Shown here: one piece after another, positions 19,678 through 29,603 of the stretch
Position numbering within the stretch: the first letter of the stretch is position 1
How the letters are laid out: each line of letters starts with the position of its first letter
NCBI RefSeq assembly: GCF_000722875.1
Contig: NZ_JFHR01000041.1
Coordinates: forward strand, 1-49,005
Length of the DNA stretch: 49,005 bases
Source: Sphingobium chlorophenolicum
Lineage (GTDB): Bacteria; Pseudomonadota; Alphaproteobacteria; Sphingomonadales; Sphingomonadaceae
Direction: 5' to 3'
Notes under the pieces: generated by a model
What the model was told of the DNA's origin: nothing
Databases searched by the model: none
What the model saw: the letters and a program-made list of their open reading frames with translations, nothing else
Translations under genes and position numbers: made by a program

Positions 19678-19938
19678 ATGAACTGGTATGCGATCTTCGC
19701 CATCTATGTGCTGTTCTGGGTGATCAGCGCGTTTATCGTCCTGCCCTTCGGCATTCGCACGCCCGATGAAACGGGCGAGGCGCTGCTGAAGGGGCAGGCG
19801 GACAGCGCCCCCAGCAATTTCCGGCCCGGCACGGTCGCCGTCCGGGCGACCATCCTGTCGGCGGTGGCGTTCGGCCTTTATTACGCCAATTATGTCGAAG
19901 GCTGGATCACGCTGGAGCGGTGGACGCATATCGGCTGA
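19678..19938 (+). CDS. DUF1467 family membrane protein
   Basis: An 86-residue protein with two transmembrane helices (about residues 3-24 and 56-76) separated by a hydrophilic loop starting with the family motif LPFGIRTPDETGE. This matches the alphaproteobacterial DUF1467 family, function unknown. It begins 11 bases after the rnj stop and probably shares its transcript. The ATG at 19678 is the only start that gives a full first helix. Confidence 0.85.
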   Translation: MNWYAIFAIYVLFWVISAFIVLPFGIRTPDETGEALLKGQADSAPSNFRPGTVAVRATILSAVAFGLYYANYVEGWITLERWTHIG

Positions 19939-19959
19939 GCATTTCGCCGAAGCGCTGAT

Positions 19960-20640
19960 TCAGCCTGGAGCGATTACCATCATGTGCATCCGCGCCCGCA
20001 CGCGAAAGCCCAGCCTTTCGTAGAGCGCCACCGTCGCTTCATGCGCGGCATAGGCGTGGAGGAAGGGGGTCTCGCCCCGTTCCAGCATGGCGCTGGCGAC
20101 GATTCGCATCAATTGTTTCGCATGGCCCCGGCCGCGATGGTCGGGATGGGTGCAGACGCCGCTGACTTCGGCGAAACCGGGCATGCGCATCCGCTCACCC
20201 GCCATGGCGATCAGCTTGCCGCCCTCCCTGATGCCGATGAAGCGGCCGAGTCGATGGGTGAGGGGCAGGAACGGTCCCGGCTTCGTCAGGAGGGCCAGGG
20301 CGCGCATCTCCTCCGCATCCGCATCGGTCAGGAGGATATGGTCGACTGGCGCCGATTCCCCCAAAATCTCTTCCGCCACCATCTGCGCCAGCACGGCTTC
20401 GCGCACCAGGCGCGTGCCGGGCGGCGGCGCGGGGGCGTCAGGCTCCACGATCCATGCCTCGCCCCCCTCCGGCACGAGCGCGGCCAGCGCGCCTTGCGCC
20501 GCCGGGCCGTCATCCGCCGCGGCGGCGAAGGGGCCGTAGCGCGGATCGATGCGCAACGCCTCCCCATCTCCCTGCACCAGCGGCTTCCAGCCGCCATGAA
20601 GGGCGTTCCAGACCGGTCGATGCAAGGGATGATGGGGCAC
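19960..20640 (-). CDS. GNAT family N-acetyltransferase
   Basis: A 226-residue protein with a C-terminal Gcn5-related acetyltransferase fold. The acetyl-CoA loop appears as GVCTHPDHRGRGHAKQLM (about residues 161-178), and LYERLGFRVRARMHMM forms the end of the fold. The N-terminal half is divergent and rich in Ala/Pro. The substrate is unknown. The start is a GTG at 20640. It is convergent with the DUF1467 gene and divergent from the GGDEF-EAL gene. Confidence 0.85.
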   Translation of the reverse strand: MPHHPLHRPVWNALHGGWKPLVQGDGEALRIDPRYGPFAAAADDGPAAQGALAALVPEGGEAWIVEPDAPAPPPGTRLVREAVLAQMVAEEILGESAPVDHILLTDADAEEMRALALLTKPGPFLPLTHRLGRFIGIREGGKLIAMAGERMRMPGFAEVSGVCTHPDHRGRGHAKQLMRIVASAMLERGETPFLHAYAAHEATVALYERLGFRVRARMHMMVIAPG

Positions 20641-20809
20641 GATGGCCCTATTTTTCGGCTAAGTTGCGGAGAAAGCAAGCCCATCCCGTCCTTGCCCCGC
20701 GCCCCGGCGGCAAAAATCGCTCGATCGCGTAACAATCGGCATTTCAGGCGCGTCTTGGCGGGTGCGATTTACCAAATGGAAATCATGTTTCGGCAATGGT
20801 GGCGATGAC

Positions 20810-22798
20810 GTGTCACGCCCTGAACGAAACTTGATCGCATTCTTGCGCGGGCGCATGGCGCCGGAGACTCAGCAAAGCGCTGAAGTGCAGGCGAATCTCG
20901 TCAAATCGCTCTATGCTTCCCCGGCATCGCTGATGATCGGCGCGGTCGCGGGCGGGGCGCTGGGCCTCGTCATCGCCTGGCATGCGCATATCGCCGCCAT
21001 CACCGTCATCGCCGTCCTGATCGGGCTGGTCGGGCTCAGCCGATCGATCTCCGCCGTCTATTTCCAGCGGCAGCTTGCCCATGAAGGGGGCGGAACCCAG
21101 CCTATCTGGGGGCTGGCCTACGAACTGGGCGCGTGGTGCTATGCGGCGCTGCTGGGGATATTGTCGTTCGCGACCCTTTTGCTGTCCCACGACGCGAAGC
21201 TGCATGTGCTGGCCGTGTGTCTGGTGGCTTCCTATTCCGGCGGCATTTCCGGCCGCAATGCGGGGCGCGTCCAGGTCGCGATCGGCCAGACATGCCTGTC
21301 CTTGCTGCCGACCTCGCTGGGCCTCGTCCTTGCGGGCGGGTTGGGCTATACGGTGCTGGGCATCCTCTGCTTCCTGATGATCTTCGCCATGGCGGACATC
21401 ACGAAGACGACGCACCGCATCGTGCTGGAGGCGTTGCAGGGCAAATATGAAAAATCCCAACTCGCCATCAAGTTCGAACGGCTCGCCCGGTTCGACAGCC
21501 TGACCGGCGTGGAGAACCGCATGGCGATGCAGATGCGGCTGCGCGAACTGTTCGACGGGCGACGATCCGACCGGGATGCGATGGCGGTGTTCTGGATGGA
21601 CCTGGACCGGTTCAAGGAAATCAACGATTCCCTGGGACATATGATCGGCGACCAGCTTCTGTGCAGGGTCGCCGAAAGGCTTTCCCATGCGCTGGACGGG
21701 CGGGGCCATGTCGCGCGCTTCGGCGGGGACGAATTCGTCCTGATTTGCCCCGGCGCCGACCGTCCGGCGGCCGAACAGATTGCGGGCGACGTGATGGCCG
21801 AATTCGCCCATGATTTCGAGGTCGGCGGCTATCAACTGGGCGTCACCGCCTCTATGGGCATCGCCGTCGCGCCGGAGGATGGGCAGGACAGCGATGAACT
21901 GCTCCAACATGCCGACATGGCCCTTTATCAGGCGAAACATGCCGGGCGGAACCGCCATGCCCAGTTCGCCTGGTCGATGAAGGAGCGGCAGAACCGCACC
22001 TACGACCTGGAAATGGGCTTGCGCTGCGCCATGGCCAATGGCGAGCTGATGCTGCACTATCAGCCGATCTTCGACACGGAAACGGGTCGGATCGCGATCT
22101 GCGAGGCGCTGATGCGCTGGGATCACCCGACGCTTGGCCGCATTTCCCCGGCGGAGTTCATCCCGATCGCCGAAAGCTGTTCGATGATCGAGCCGATGAC
22201 CGCCTGGGCGCTGGAGCGCGCCTGCCAGGATGCGATGGAATGGGATGAGAATGTCCGCGTCGCCGTCAATATCTCTCCGGTGCTGATCAAGAGCGACGGC
22301 CTGCCCCGCGCCGTGATTTCGGCATTGATGCAGTCGGGGCTGAAGGCGCGCCGGCTGGAACTGGAAGTGACCGAATCGATCTTTCTGGAGGATAGCGGCC
22401 GGACCAACCTGATCCTGTCCGACCTTCAGCGCATCGGTCTGCGGCTGGCGCTGGACGATTTTGGGACGGGCTATTCCTCGCTCGGCTATTTGCGCGACTA
22501 TGCCTTTGACACGATCAAGGTCGACCAGAGCTTCATGCGCGGGGTGGAGGGCAATTCACGCCATCGCGCCATCGCCCAGTCGGTCGCCTATCTGGCCCAT
22601 GCGCTGGACGTAGAGACGGTGGCGGAAGGCATAGAGACCGAAGATCAGTTGCGCTGCGCCCGTGAGATGGGCTTCACCAACGTTCAGGGCTTCATATTGA
22701 GCCGCCCGGTGCCCGCCGCCCAGGTGCTGGAGATGATGCGGCGCATGGACGACGCCAGCGGCGCCGTGGCCATGCCCCAGGACCGCCGCCGCGCCTGA
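20810..22798 (+). CDS. membrane GGDEF-EAL protein (cyclic-di-GMP synthase/phosphodiesterase)
   Basis: A 662-residue bifunctional c-di-GMP enzyme. The N-terminal 190 residues hold four to six membrane helices with no recognised sensor fold. The GGDEF domain has an intact active site, GGDEF at residues 305-309. The EAL domain keeps EAL at 432-434, plus NISPV, LDDFGTGYSSLGYL, IKVDQSFM and ETVAEGIET, so both activities look possible. The start is uncertain: GTG 20810 is chosen over GTG 20762 because it follows a purine-rich GGTGGCGATGAC; ATG 20855 is also possible. Its stop lies three bases from the end of the convergent rpfF-like gene, a pairing that suggests a link between fatty-acid signalling and c-di-GMP. 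Confidence 0.92.
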   Translation: MSRPERNLIAFLRGRMAPETQQSAEVQANLVKSLYASPASLMIGAVAGGALGLVIAWHAHIAAITVIAVLIGLVGLSRSISAVYFQRQLAHEGGGTQPIWGLAYELGAWCYAALLGILSFATLLLSHDAKLHVLAVCLVASYSGGISGRNAGRVQVAIGQTCLSLLPTSLGLVLAGGLGYTVLGILCFLMIFAMADITKTTHRIVLEALQGKYEKSQLAIKFERLARFDSLTGVENRMAMQMRLRELFDGRRSDRDAMAVFWMDLDRFKEINDSLGHMIGDQLLCRVAERLSHALDGRGHVARFGGDEFVLICPGADRPAAEQIAGDVMAEFAHDFEVGGYQLGVTASMGIAVAPEDGQDSDELLQHADMALYQAKHAGRNRHAQFAWSMKERQNRTYDLEMGLRCAMANGELMLHYQPIFDTETGRIAICEALMRWDHPTLGRISPAEFIPIAESCSMIEPMTAWALERACQDAMEWDENVRVAVNISPVLIKSDGLPRAVISALMQSGLKARRLELEVTESIFLEDSGRTNLILSDLQRIGLRLALDDFGTGYSSLGYLRDYAFDTIKVDQSFMRGVEGNSRHRAIAQSVAYLAHALDVETVAEGIETEDQLRCAREMGFTNVQGFILSRPVPAAQVLEMMRRMDDASGAVAMPQDRRRA

Positions 22799-22800
22799 TC

Positions 22801-23760
22801 CTATCGGTGCAGGCGGGTCTGGGCGGAGGCCAGGCGGCGCATCATCCGCACATCCTTCAGGTCGAGCTTGAGCGCGGTTTCCGCCCAGTTTTCGACGATG
22901 TCCTTCAATTCCTCATATTCCAGCGGATCGACCCGCCGCCCTGCCTGGAACACGCCGACATGGCCCGCATGGTGGGGCGTGCTGGCCGCGATATAGTCGC
23001 GCACCGCCTGTTCGCCCTCGCCATCCTCCACCAGCGTGTGGACGATGCCCATGTCGTACATTTCCTGCGCGCTGTAGACCTTGCCGGACAGGATCATCCG
23101 CTCCGCCAGCAAACGCCCCAGCCTGCGCGCCAGAATGGAATAGGCCCCCATGCCGGGGAACAGGCCGAAAAGCATTTCGGGCAGGCCGAAACGGGCGCTG
23201 CGCTCCGCGATCACGACGTCGAAACAGAGCAGCGCTTCGAATCCGCCGCCCAGCGCGTCGCCCTGCGCCAGCGCGATGGAAACCACCGGCAGGTCGCCGT
23301 TGCGCCAGGTGCGATGCACCACGTCGATGCAGGCGTGGCCGTAATCGACCAGGCCGGGCAGGTCGCCGCGCTCGATGCAGCCCGCGAACAGTTCCAGGTC
23401 GCCGCCCAGGTTGAACACGCCGGGAAAGCGCGAACCGGCCACCATATATTTGACCGGCAGCTTGCCCGCGTCGAACAGCCGCTTGGTCTCCACATACCAG
23501 TATCGGACGTCGCGCAGCATCGCCGGGCTGAAATTGGGCCGATTCGCAGGCGTCATGAACGCCCACAATGTGGCCGACGCCGCGTCCCAGCCAACGTCGA
23601 TCTGGCCCAGGTCGAACATGGTCGACGTGCCGATTTCCTGCGCTGAAACCATGCTTTCCGTAACGGAAGCCAAAGTCGCGTCCTCCTCCGCCGGAAGATG
23701 GGCGGGCGTCAGGTCGTCCATATGTTCGCGCGCGGAATTAAATCGCCCGGAATCAATCAT
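22801..23760 (-). CDS. RpfF-type crotonase, candidate diffusible-signal-factor synthase
   Basis: A 319-residue enoyl-CoA hydratase/isomerase superfamily protein that resembles RpfF (cis-2-unsaturated fatty acid signal synthase) more than ordinary hydratases. The segment GDALGGGFEALL ... FGLPEMLFGLFPGMGAYS keeps two glutamates exactly 20 residues apart (E175 and E195), as with catalytic E141/E161 of Xanthomonas RpfF. The oxyanion segment FNLGGDL is at about 116-122. The start at 23760 follows GGGGG; earlier ATGs at 23787 and 23817 add a non-conserved leader. It converges on a GGDEF-EAL gene. Assignment as a true DSF synthase is inference; a general crotonase remains possible. Confidence 0.8.
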   Translation of the reverse strand: MIDSGRFNSAREHMDDLTPAHLPAEEDATLASVTESMVSAQEIGTSTMFDLGQIDVGWDAASATLWAFMTPANRPNFSPAMLRDVRYWYVETKRLFDAGKLPVKYMVAGSRFPGVFNLGGDLELFAGCIERGDLPGLVDYGHACIDVVHRTWRNGDLPVVSIALAQGDALGGGFEALLCFDVVIAERSARFGLPEMLFGLFPGMGAYSILARRLGRLLAERMILSGKVYSAQEMYDMGIVHTLVEDGEGEQAVRDYIAASTPHHAGHVGVFQAGRRVDPLEYEELKDIVENWAETALKLDLKDVRMMRRLASAQTRLHR

Positions 23761-23843
23761 CTGAGCCCCCAAACTGCAACTGTTCATGAGGAAAACAGCG
23801 TTGCATCCCTTATGCAACCGCGCCGAAGAGTCTTGCTCCCAAA

Positions 23844-25362
<1,519 letters not shown>

Positions 25363-25379
25363 GAGCGGCTTAACCTAAT

Positions 25380-25432
25380 CCTCCCCATCGATAGATGGGG
25401 AGGGGGACCAGCAGAAGGCTGGTGGAGGGGAA
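25380..25432. repeat. CCTCCCCATC palindromic repeat, copy 1
   Basis: A perfect 10-base stem (25380-25389 with 25394-25403, loop GATA) is followed by a second hairpin ACCAGC/GCTGGT (25407-25412 and 25418-25423) and GGAGGGGAAATGCGC. The same element occurs in reverse orientation at about 34973-35028. It sits between the convergent ends of tgt and the PhyP-like gene, so it may act as a terminator for both. Confidence 0.7.
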
Positions 25433-25463
25433 ATGCGCAGGTCGCGCCTTACCCCATAGGCCG

Positions 25464-27077
25464 CTATTCCAGCACCGTGATCGCTATCGCATAATCCCCA
25501 GTCTCCGGATCATGCTCCAGCGGCGAGCGCAACTGGCGCGACAGGCCCGTCAGCACGCGCCCATAGCGCTCCTCCAGCCGGGCGGTCATGTCCGCCGACC
25601 CGCGCAGCGCGGGGGAAAGGATGTGAAGCACCGCCCGGTTCGTCTGGCCCGGCTCCAACTGCACGGCGATGCGCATCGCCGTGCGCGGGTTGGACAACAT
25701 CGCAAGCTCCACCAGTTCCGTCAGCAGGAAGGCGATCGGCACCGCCACATCCTGGCTGATGTGCAGATTGTCGCTGTCGATCTGAATGCCGAAGCGGCGC
25801 GCTTCGGCGGGGGCGGAACTGCGCAGGCTGGCCGACAGTTCGCTGACCAGCGATCGCACGCCGACGCCGCGATGCTCCTCCAGCTCCGCATAATGGTTGC
25901 GGTGCACGACGGACAGCGCGTCGACCCGCCGCTGGATCGTCGCATAGGCCTCCACCGCTTCGGCGTCATGGGCGGATCGCGCATGCAGGTTGATCAGGCT
26001 GGCGATGATCTGAAGGTTGTTCTTGACCCGATGATGCACTTCCCGCGTCAGTTTGCGCTGGGTTTCCAGCCCGTCCGCCATCTCCGCCTCATGGGTGGCG
26101 ACATCCTCGCTGATTTCGCGGAACGTGTCGCCCAGCGCGACGATCTCCTGCGCGGGGGTGCGGATGCGGCGCATCGGCTCCAGCACCTCGCCCGGCTGAT
26201 AGGCGGCCACCGACCGGCGCAGCACCACCAGCGGCCGGATCAGCAGGCGGTTGACGACGAACCAGCCTATCGCCGCCGCCGCGAACCACATGACCAGCGG
26301 CAGGAAGAGCGAGAGCATGCGCGCCACCGTCGCCGGGGGATCGCGCAGCGTCATCGTCAGCAGGATGTTGGGCGGGTCCAGCCGGGCCGAAAGCGTGGTG
26401 CCGCGCCCGCTTGAAAGGCCCGCCGGTTGCGTCACGATCATGCTGTGGCTGCCGTCGCGCAGCGTGATCTGGCGGTTCTGCAACGTGCCCGCCGGGTTTG
26501 TGATCGCCTCCAGATAGGCGCGCGAATAATAAGCGACCGCGACGACCGCGCCGTTGCCGCTTCGCGCCCGGCTGACCAGATAGGGCGACGTGGGCAGCAA
26601 TTGCGCGGGCGCGCCGGTGAAATGGGCCGACGGCGGCAGGCCTGCAGGTTCCGGTAGGGTCGAACCGCACAGCAGCCGCCCCGTCCGGTCGTAGATATAA
26701 TGGCGGCCCCCGCCGCGATCATGGGACGCCAGGAATTTCGTCAGGCGCGCGCACAAGGCCCGGTCCGGGCCGGATGTTGCGAAACTGTCCGCCGTCAGCA
26801 GCAGCGCCGTGCGGTCGAACGCCAGGTCGGAGGATAATTTGCGGGCGCTTTGCGTGACCGCGACGCGCAGCAGGGCTTCCTTTTCCAAATCGGCCGTGCG
26901 GATCGCCTGGAGCGATGCGACCAGCGCGATCAGGCCCAGCGGCAGCAGCGCCAGCGTCAGGATAAGGAACATCTTGACGCCGGTGGAATGGGAAACGGCG
27001 TTCAACCTGCGCAGGACGGGGCCAGCGGCTGGAATAAGCGCGCCCTCGGTCGGGGATGGTGCGGGGTTCGTGTCCAT
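25464..27077 (-). CDS. phyP: PhyP-like membrane sensor of the general stress response
   Basis: A 537-residue membrane protein: one helix near residue 45, a periplasmic sensor region (about 65-255), a second helix (about 262-285), a HAMP-like linker, and a HisKA_2 domain with HHRVKNN at about 348-354. The C-terminal ATPase domain is degenerate. The N-box reads TELVELA, losing the Asn usually seen in NELVTNA, and no DxGxG motif is seen. In Sphingomonas sp. Fr1 the PhyP protein of this locus acts as a negative regulator/phosphatase of PhyR, which fits a domain unable to bind ATP. It lies upstream-to-downstream beside nepR. Assignment as PhyP rests on architecture and neighbours. Confidence 0.85.
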   Translation of the reverse strand: MDTNPAPSPTEGALIPAAGPVLRRLNAVSHSTGVKMFLILTLALLPLGLIALVASLQAIRTADLEKEALLRVAVTQSARKLSSDLAFDRTALLLTADSFATSGPDRALCARLTKFLASHDRGGGRHYIYDRTGRLLCGSTLPEPAGLPPSAHFTGAPAQLLPTSPYLVSRARSGNGAVVAVAYYSRAYLEAITNPAGTLQNRQITLRDGSHSMIVTQPAGLSSGRGTTLSARLDPPNILLTMTLRDPPATVARMLSLFLPLVMWFAAAAIGWFVVNRLLIRPLVVLRRSVAAYQPGEVLEPMRRIRTPAQEIVALGDTFREISEDVATHEAEMADGLETQRKLTREVHHRVKNNLQIIASLINLHARSAHDAEAVEAYATIQRRVDALSVVHRNHYAELEEHRGVGVRSLVSELSASLRSSAPAEARRFGIQIDSDNLHISQDVAVPIAFLLTELVELAMLSNPRTAMRIAVQLEPGQTNRAVLHILSPALRGSADMTARLEERYGRVLTGLSRQLRSPLEHDPETGDYAIAITVLE

Positions 27078-27217
27078 TTAGCTGATGTCGAACATCAAGC
27101 GCTGTTTTTCCCCGAAAGGCAATCAGCGGATTTTCCAAGAAGCGCCATGTCCTCTCCGCTCCATCCTCCCGGCGATGCCTGTCCGGCCGTTTCCCGGCCC
27201 GGTCGATCGGGGAGAGT

Positions 27218-27472
27218 TCAGTCCAGCTTGCTGAGGAGGTCGAGCATTTCGGCGGGAATATCCTCCTCCACCGCGCGTTGATAGACGGACCGCAGGGCAT
27301 TGGCGACCTGGCCGTCGTCCTTCGCCGCGGAACCGCGTTTCTTGCGGGCGGCCCCGCCCTTCACGCCAGAACCCGGAGTGCTGGTGCCGACATCTTTCCT
27401 GTCCCCTCCCGTCACATCCCGTTCCGTCGTTGAAGCAACCAAAACACGCCCCTCTGCAGCCATTAATGTCAT
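27218..27472 (-). CDS. nepR: anti-sigma factor NepR
   Basis: An 84-residue anti-sigma factor that holds sigma-EcfG inactive and is captured by phosphorylated PhyR. The N-terminal half is disordered-looking and Gly/Lys-rich. The C-terminal core LRSVYQRAVEEDIPAEMLDLLSKLD (positions about 60-84) has the conserved helix and IPxEMLDLLxKL ending of the family. ATG 27472 has AGCAGG upstream; an ATG three codons later is possible. It is divergent from phyR and not directly next to ecfG, unlike the common nepR-ecfG operon. Confidence 0.9.
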   Translation of the reverse strand: MTLMAAEGRVLVASTTERDVTGGDRKDVGTSTPGSGVKGGAARKKRGSAAKDDGQVANALRSVYQRAVEEDIPAEMLDLLSKLD

Positions 27473-27576
27473 GCCAGCCTGCTCTTTTCGCGGCTTTCCC
27501 CTATGACGTCAATTGAACGTCCGGGGAATTAGATCAGAAAATCCCAAAGATTGTCGAAAAAACCGAACGGCAGTGA

Positions 27577-27601
27577 AACAAATTCCCCGGTTGTTGGTTC
27601 C
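27577..27601 (-). promoter_or_regulatory. candidate sigma-EcfG promoter for nepR
   Basis: On the minus strand GGAAC (27601-27597) is followed after 16 bases by TGTT (27580-27577). It matches the alphaproteobacterial EcfG consensus GGAAC-N16/17-CGTT except for the first base of the -10. It is about 105 bases upstream of the nepR start, which would provide the usual autoregulatory loop. Confidence 0.4.
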
Positions 27602-27769
27602 CTTCGCGAAGCATTTTTTGCCTCGACCCGCCGATGAACGGCGATGGCACCGAAAGGGGGAACGGGAAAGGGGAAGGGGGCTTGCCACATCGGCCTCGTC
27701 CATTCATCCTCCCGATCCAACGAATGTTTCGAAATAAAGCTGCCCGATGGGCTGGGAGAATTTTTACAG

Positions 27770-28564
27770 ATGTCGCTTGGTCAGCAACTGCACCCTCATC
27801 TTCCTTTCCTACGCCGTTATGCGCGCGCGCTGACAGGCAGCCAGACGCATGGCGACGCCTATGTCCGCGCCACGTTGGAGGCTATCGTGGCCGCGCCGGA
27901 CGAATTTCCGGCGGCCGTCGACCCGCGCCTTGGCCTCTACAAGACCTTCCATGCGATCTGGTCCTCCTCCCATTTGGAGGACGCGCCCGTGCTCACCGGC
28001 GCCGACGGGCAGGAGGCCATCGCCCAGGCGCGTCTCGCCCGGCTGACGCCGCTGCCGCGCCAGGCGCTGCTGCTCACGGCGCTGGAGGGTTTCACGGTCG
28101 AGGATGTCGGCTATCTGATCGACCTGGACGGCGACGATGTGGAGGCGCTGGTCAGGGAAGCGCTGACCGAGATCGAGGCGCAGACCCGCGCCAAGGTGCT
28201 GATCATCGAAGATGAGCCGATCATCGCCATGGACATCGAAACCATCGTCCGCGACCTGGGGCATGAGGTGACCGCGATCGCCGTCACCCGTGAGGATGCG
28301 GTGCGGGAGGCGATGGCCGAACGGCCCGGTCTGGTGCTGGCGGACATCCAGCTTGCCGACGATTCCAGCGGCATCGACGCGGTGAAGGATATTCTTGCCG
28401 AATATTCGGTGCCGGTGATCTTCATTACCGCCTTCCCGGAACGTCTGCTGACGGGCGAGCGGCCGGAACCCACCTTCCTCATCACCAAGCCGTTCCAGCG
28501 CTCCACGGTGAAGGCGGCCATTTCCCAGGCGCTGTTCTTCGACGAGGCGACGGCCCCGGCCTGA
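27770..28564 (+). CDS. phyR: general stress response regulator PhyR
   Basis: A 264-residue response regulator with an unusual order: an N-terminal sigma-factor-like domain (about residues 1-130, regions sigma2/sigma4 mimic) followed by a receiver domain (about 141-258). The receiver has acidic residues EDEP, the phospho-acceptor Asp192 in LADIQ, and KPF near the end. When phosphorylated, the sigma-like domain sequesters NepR and frees EcfG. ATG 27770 follows GGGAGA and begins the sigma-like domain; a longer frame to 27644 is low-complexity and unlikely. Confidence 0.95.
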   Translation: MSLGQQLHPHLPFLRRYARALTGSQTHGDAYVRATLEAIVAAPDEFPAAVDPRLGLYKTFHAIWSSSHLEDAPVLTGADGQEAIAQARLARLTPLPRQALLLTALEGFTVEDVGYLIDLDGDDVEALVREALTEIEAQTRAKVLIIEDEPIIAMDIETIVRDLGHEVTAIAVTREDAVREAMAERPGLVLADIQLADDSSGIDAVKDILAEYSVPVIFITAFPERLLTGERPEPTFLITKPFQRSTVKAAISQALFFDEATAPA

Positions 28565-28603
28565 TCGTTGCGGCGGGCTTTCTGGAATGAGGCAGAAAAA
28601 AGG

Positions 28604-28628
28604 GGAACCCCGGTCCGCGACTCGCGTT
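28604..28628 (+). promoter_or_regulatory. sigma-EcfG promoter GGAAC-N16-CGTT
   Basis: GGAAC at 28604-28608 and CGTT at 28625-28628 are separated by exactly 16 bases, a perfect match to the general-stress sigma factor consensus of Alphaproteobacteria. It lies 31 bases before the ATG of the 44-residue membrane protein and upstream of ecfG, so it may also drive ecfG itself. Confidence 0.8.
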
Positions 28629-28658
28629 ATTGATGCGTAACGATCGGGAGAGACCTTC

Positions 28659-28793
28659 ATGGCCGAGCAGGAGCAGCATATCGCGACCGAAAAAGCCCGC
28701 GCAGGCTCTACGCCGCATATCGTTCGCTATGTCCTGGCCATTTCGCTGACGCTCGCGATCATCGTGATGGCCGTGATATTGCTGGGTTATTGA
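28659..28793 (+). CDS. 44-residue single-pass membrane protein, EcfG-controlled
   Basis: A short protein with a charged N-terminal half and one hydrophobic helix (about residues 22-43) ending at the C-terminus. No family is recognised. It has a good ribosome binding site (GGGAGAGA) and a perfect sigma-EcfG promoter directly upstream. It lies between phyR and ecfG and could be the first gene of an ecfG transcript. The position inside the regulatory cascade suggests a stress-induced envelope peptide, but nothing shows its role. Confidence 0.75.
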   Translation: MAEQEQHIATEKARAGSTPHIVRYVLAISLTLAIIVMAVILLGY

Positions 28794-28896
28794 AGTCGGT
28801 CGTTGAGAAGAAGAATATTGGGATGCGGACGCATATATGGCTTTGACGACTTCCGTTCATGCAGCGAGGGCGACAGCCGGTGAGGGGGTTGTTTCC

Positions 28897-29553
28897 ATGA
28901 GTGACGGCGCAAGTCCGGATGTGGAGCGCGAAGCCCTTTCGGACGCGGATTTCAAGCGTGAACTGGCCGCCGTGATCCCGCACCTGCGCGCCTTCGGCCG
29001 GTCGCTGTCGGGCAATCGCGACGTGGCGGACGATCTGGTGCAGGAAACGCTGCTGAAGGCCTGGGCCGCGCGCAGCCGTTTCCAGGCGGGCACCAACATG
29101 CGGGCATGGACCTTCATCATCCTGCGCAATCATTATCTGTCGCAGATGCGCCGCTCGCGTTTCCGGGGCGATTGGGACGATCTGGCGGCCGACCGGCTGC
29201 TCGCCGCGCCCGCCGGGCAGGACAAGCATGTCGAACTGTCCGACATGCAGCGCGCCCTGCTGCAATTGCCGCAGCCGCAGCGGGAGGCGCTGATCCTGGT
29301 CGGCGCGGGCGGCTTTGCCTATGAGGAGGCGGCCGACATCTGCGGTGTCGCCGTCGGCACCATCAAGAGCCGCGTAGCGCGCGGCCGCGCCGCCCTGGAA
29401 CAGATATTGGAAAATGGCGACCTGCCGTCCCGCCGCAGCCAGGAAACCAGCGAAGCGGCGATCCTGGACGAGATCATGGACGATGTCGACCGCCTGAGCC
29501 GGGGGCGCGAAGCCAGGGAAGGCAGTGAAGATAGCGACTCCGACCCGGAGTAA
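28897..29553 (+). CDS. ecfG: RNA polymerase sigma factor EcfG
   Basis: The general stress response sigma factor, 218 residues from ATG 28897 (GGGGG eight bases upstream). An in-frame ATG at 28837 would add 20 poorly conserved residues. Region 2 covers LRAFGRSLSGNRDVADDLVQETLLKAW and MRAWTFIILRNHYLSQMRR. Region 4 covers LPQPQREALILVGAGGFAYEEAADICGVAVGTIKSRVARGR, with a helix-turn-helix. An acidic C-terminal extension (about 45 residues) follows region 4. It would recognise the GGAAC-N16-CGTT sites at 28604 and 42035 in this window. Confidence 0.95.
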   Translation: MSDGASPDVEREALSDADFKRELAAVIPHLRAFGRSLSGNRDVADDLVQETLLKAWAARSRFQAGTNMRAWTFIILRNHYLSQMRRSRFRGDWDDLAADRLLAAPAGQDKHVELSDMQRALLQLPQPQREALILVGAGGFAYEEAADICGVAVGTIKSRVARGRAALEQILENGDLPSRRSQETSEAAILDEIMDDVDRLSRGREAREGSEDSDSDPE

Positions 29554-29603
29554 TCTGTGCTACACTCCGCTTCTCTCTGGATTTCAGGATCGGGAGAAGC
29601 AGC

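Noticed and set aside
27659..27684. GGAAC upstream of phyR as an EcfG promoter
   Set aside because: At 16 or 17 bases downstream the -10 reads GCTT or CTTG, not CGTT; the stretch is just a purine-rich run.
27644..27769. 42-residue extension of PhyR
   Set aside because: Gly/Lys/Ser low-complexity sequence not found in PhyR; ATG 27770 starts at the sigma-like domain.
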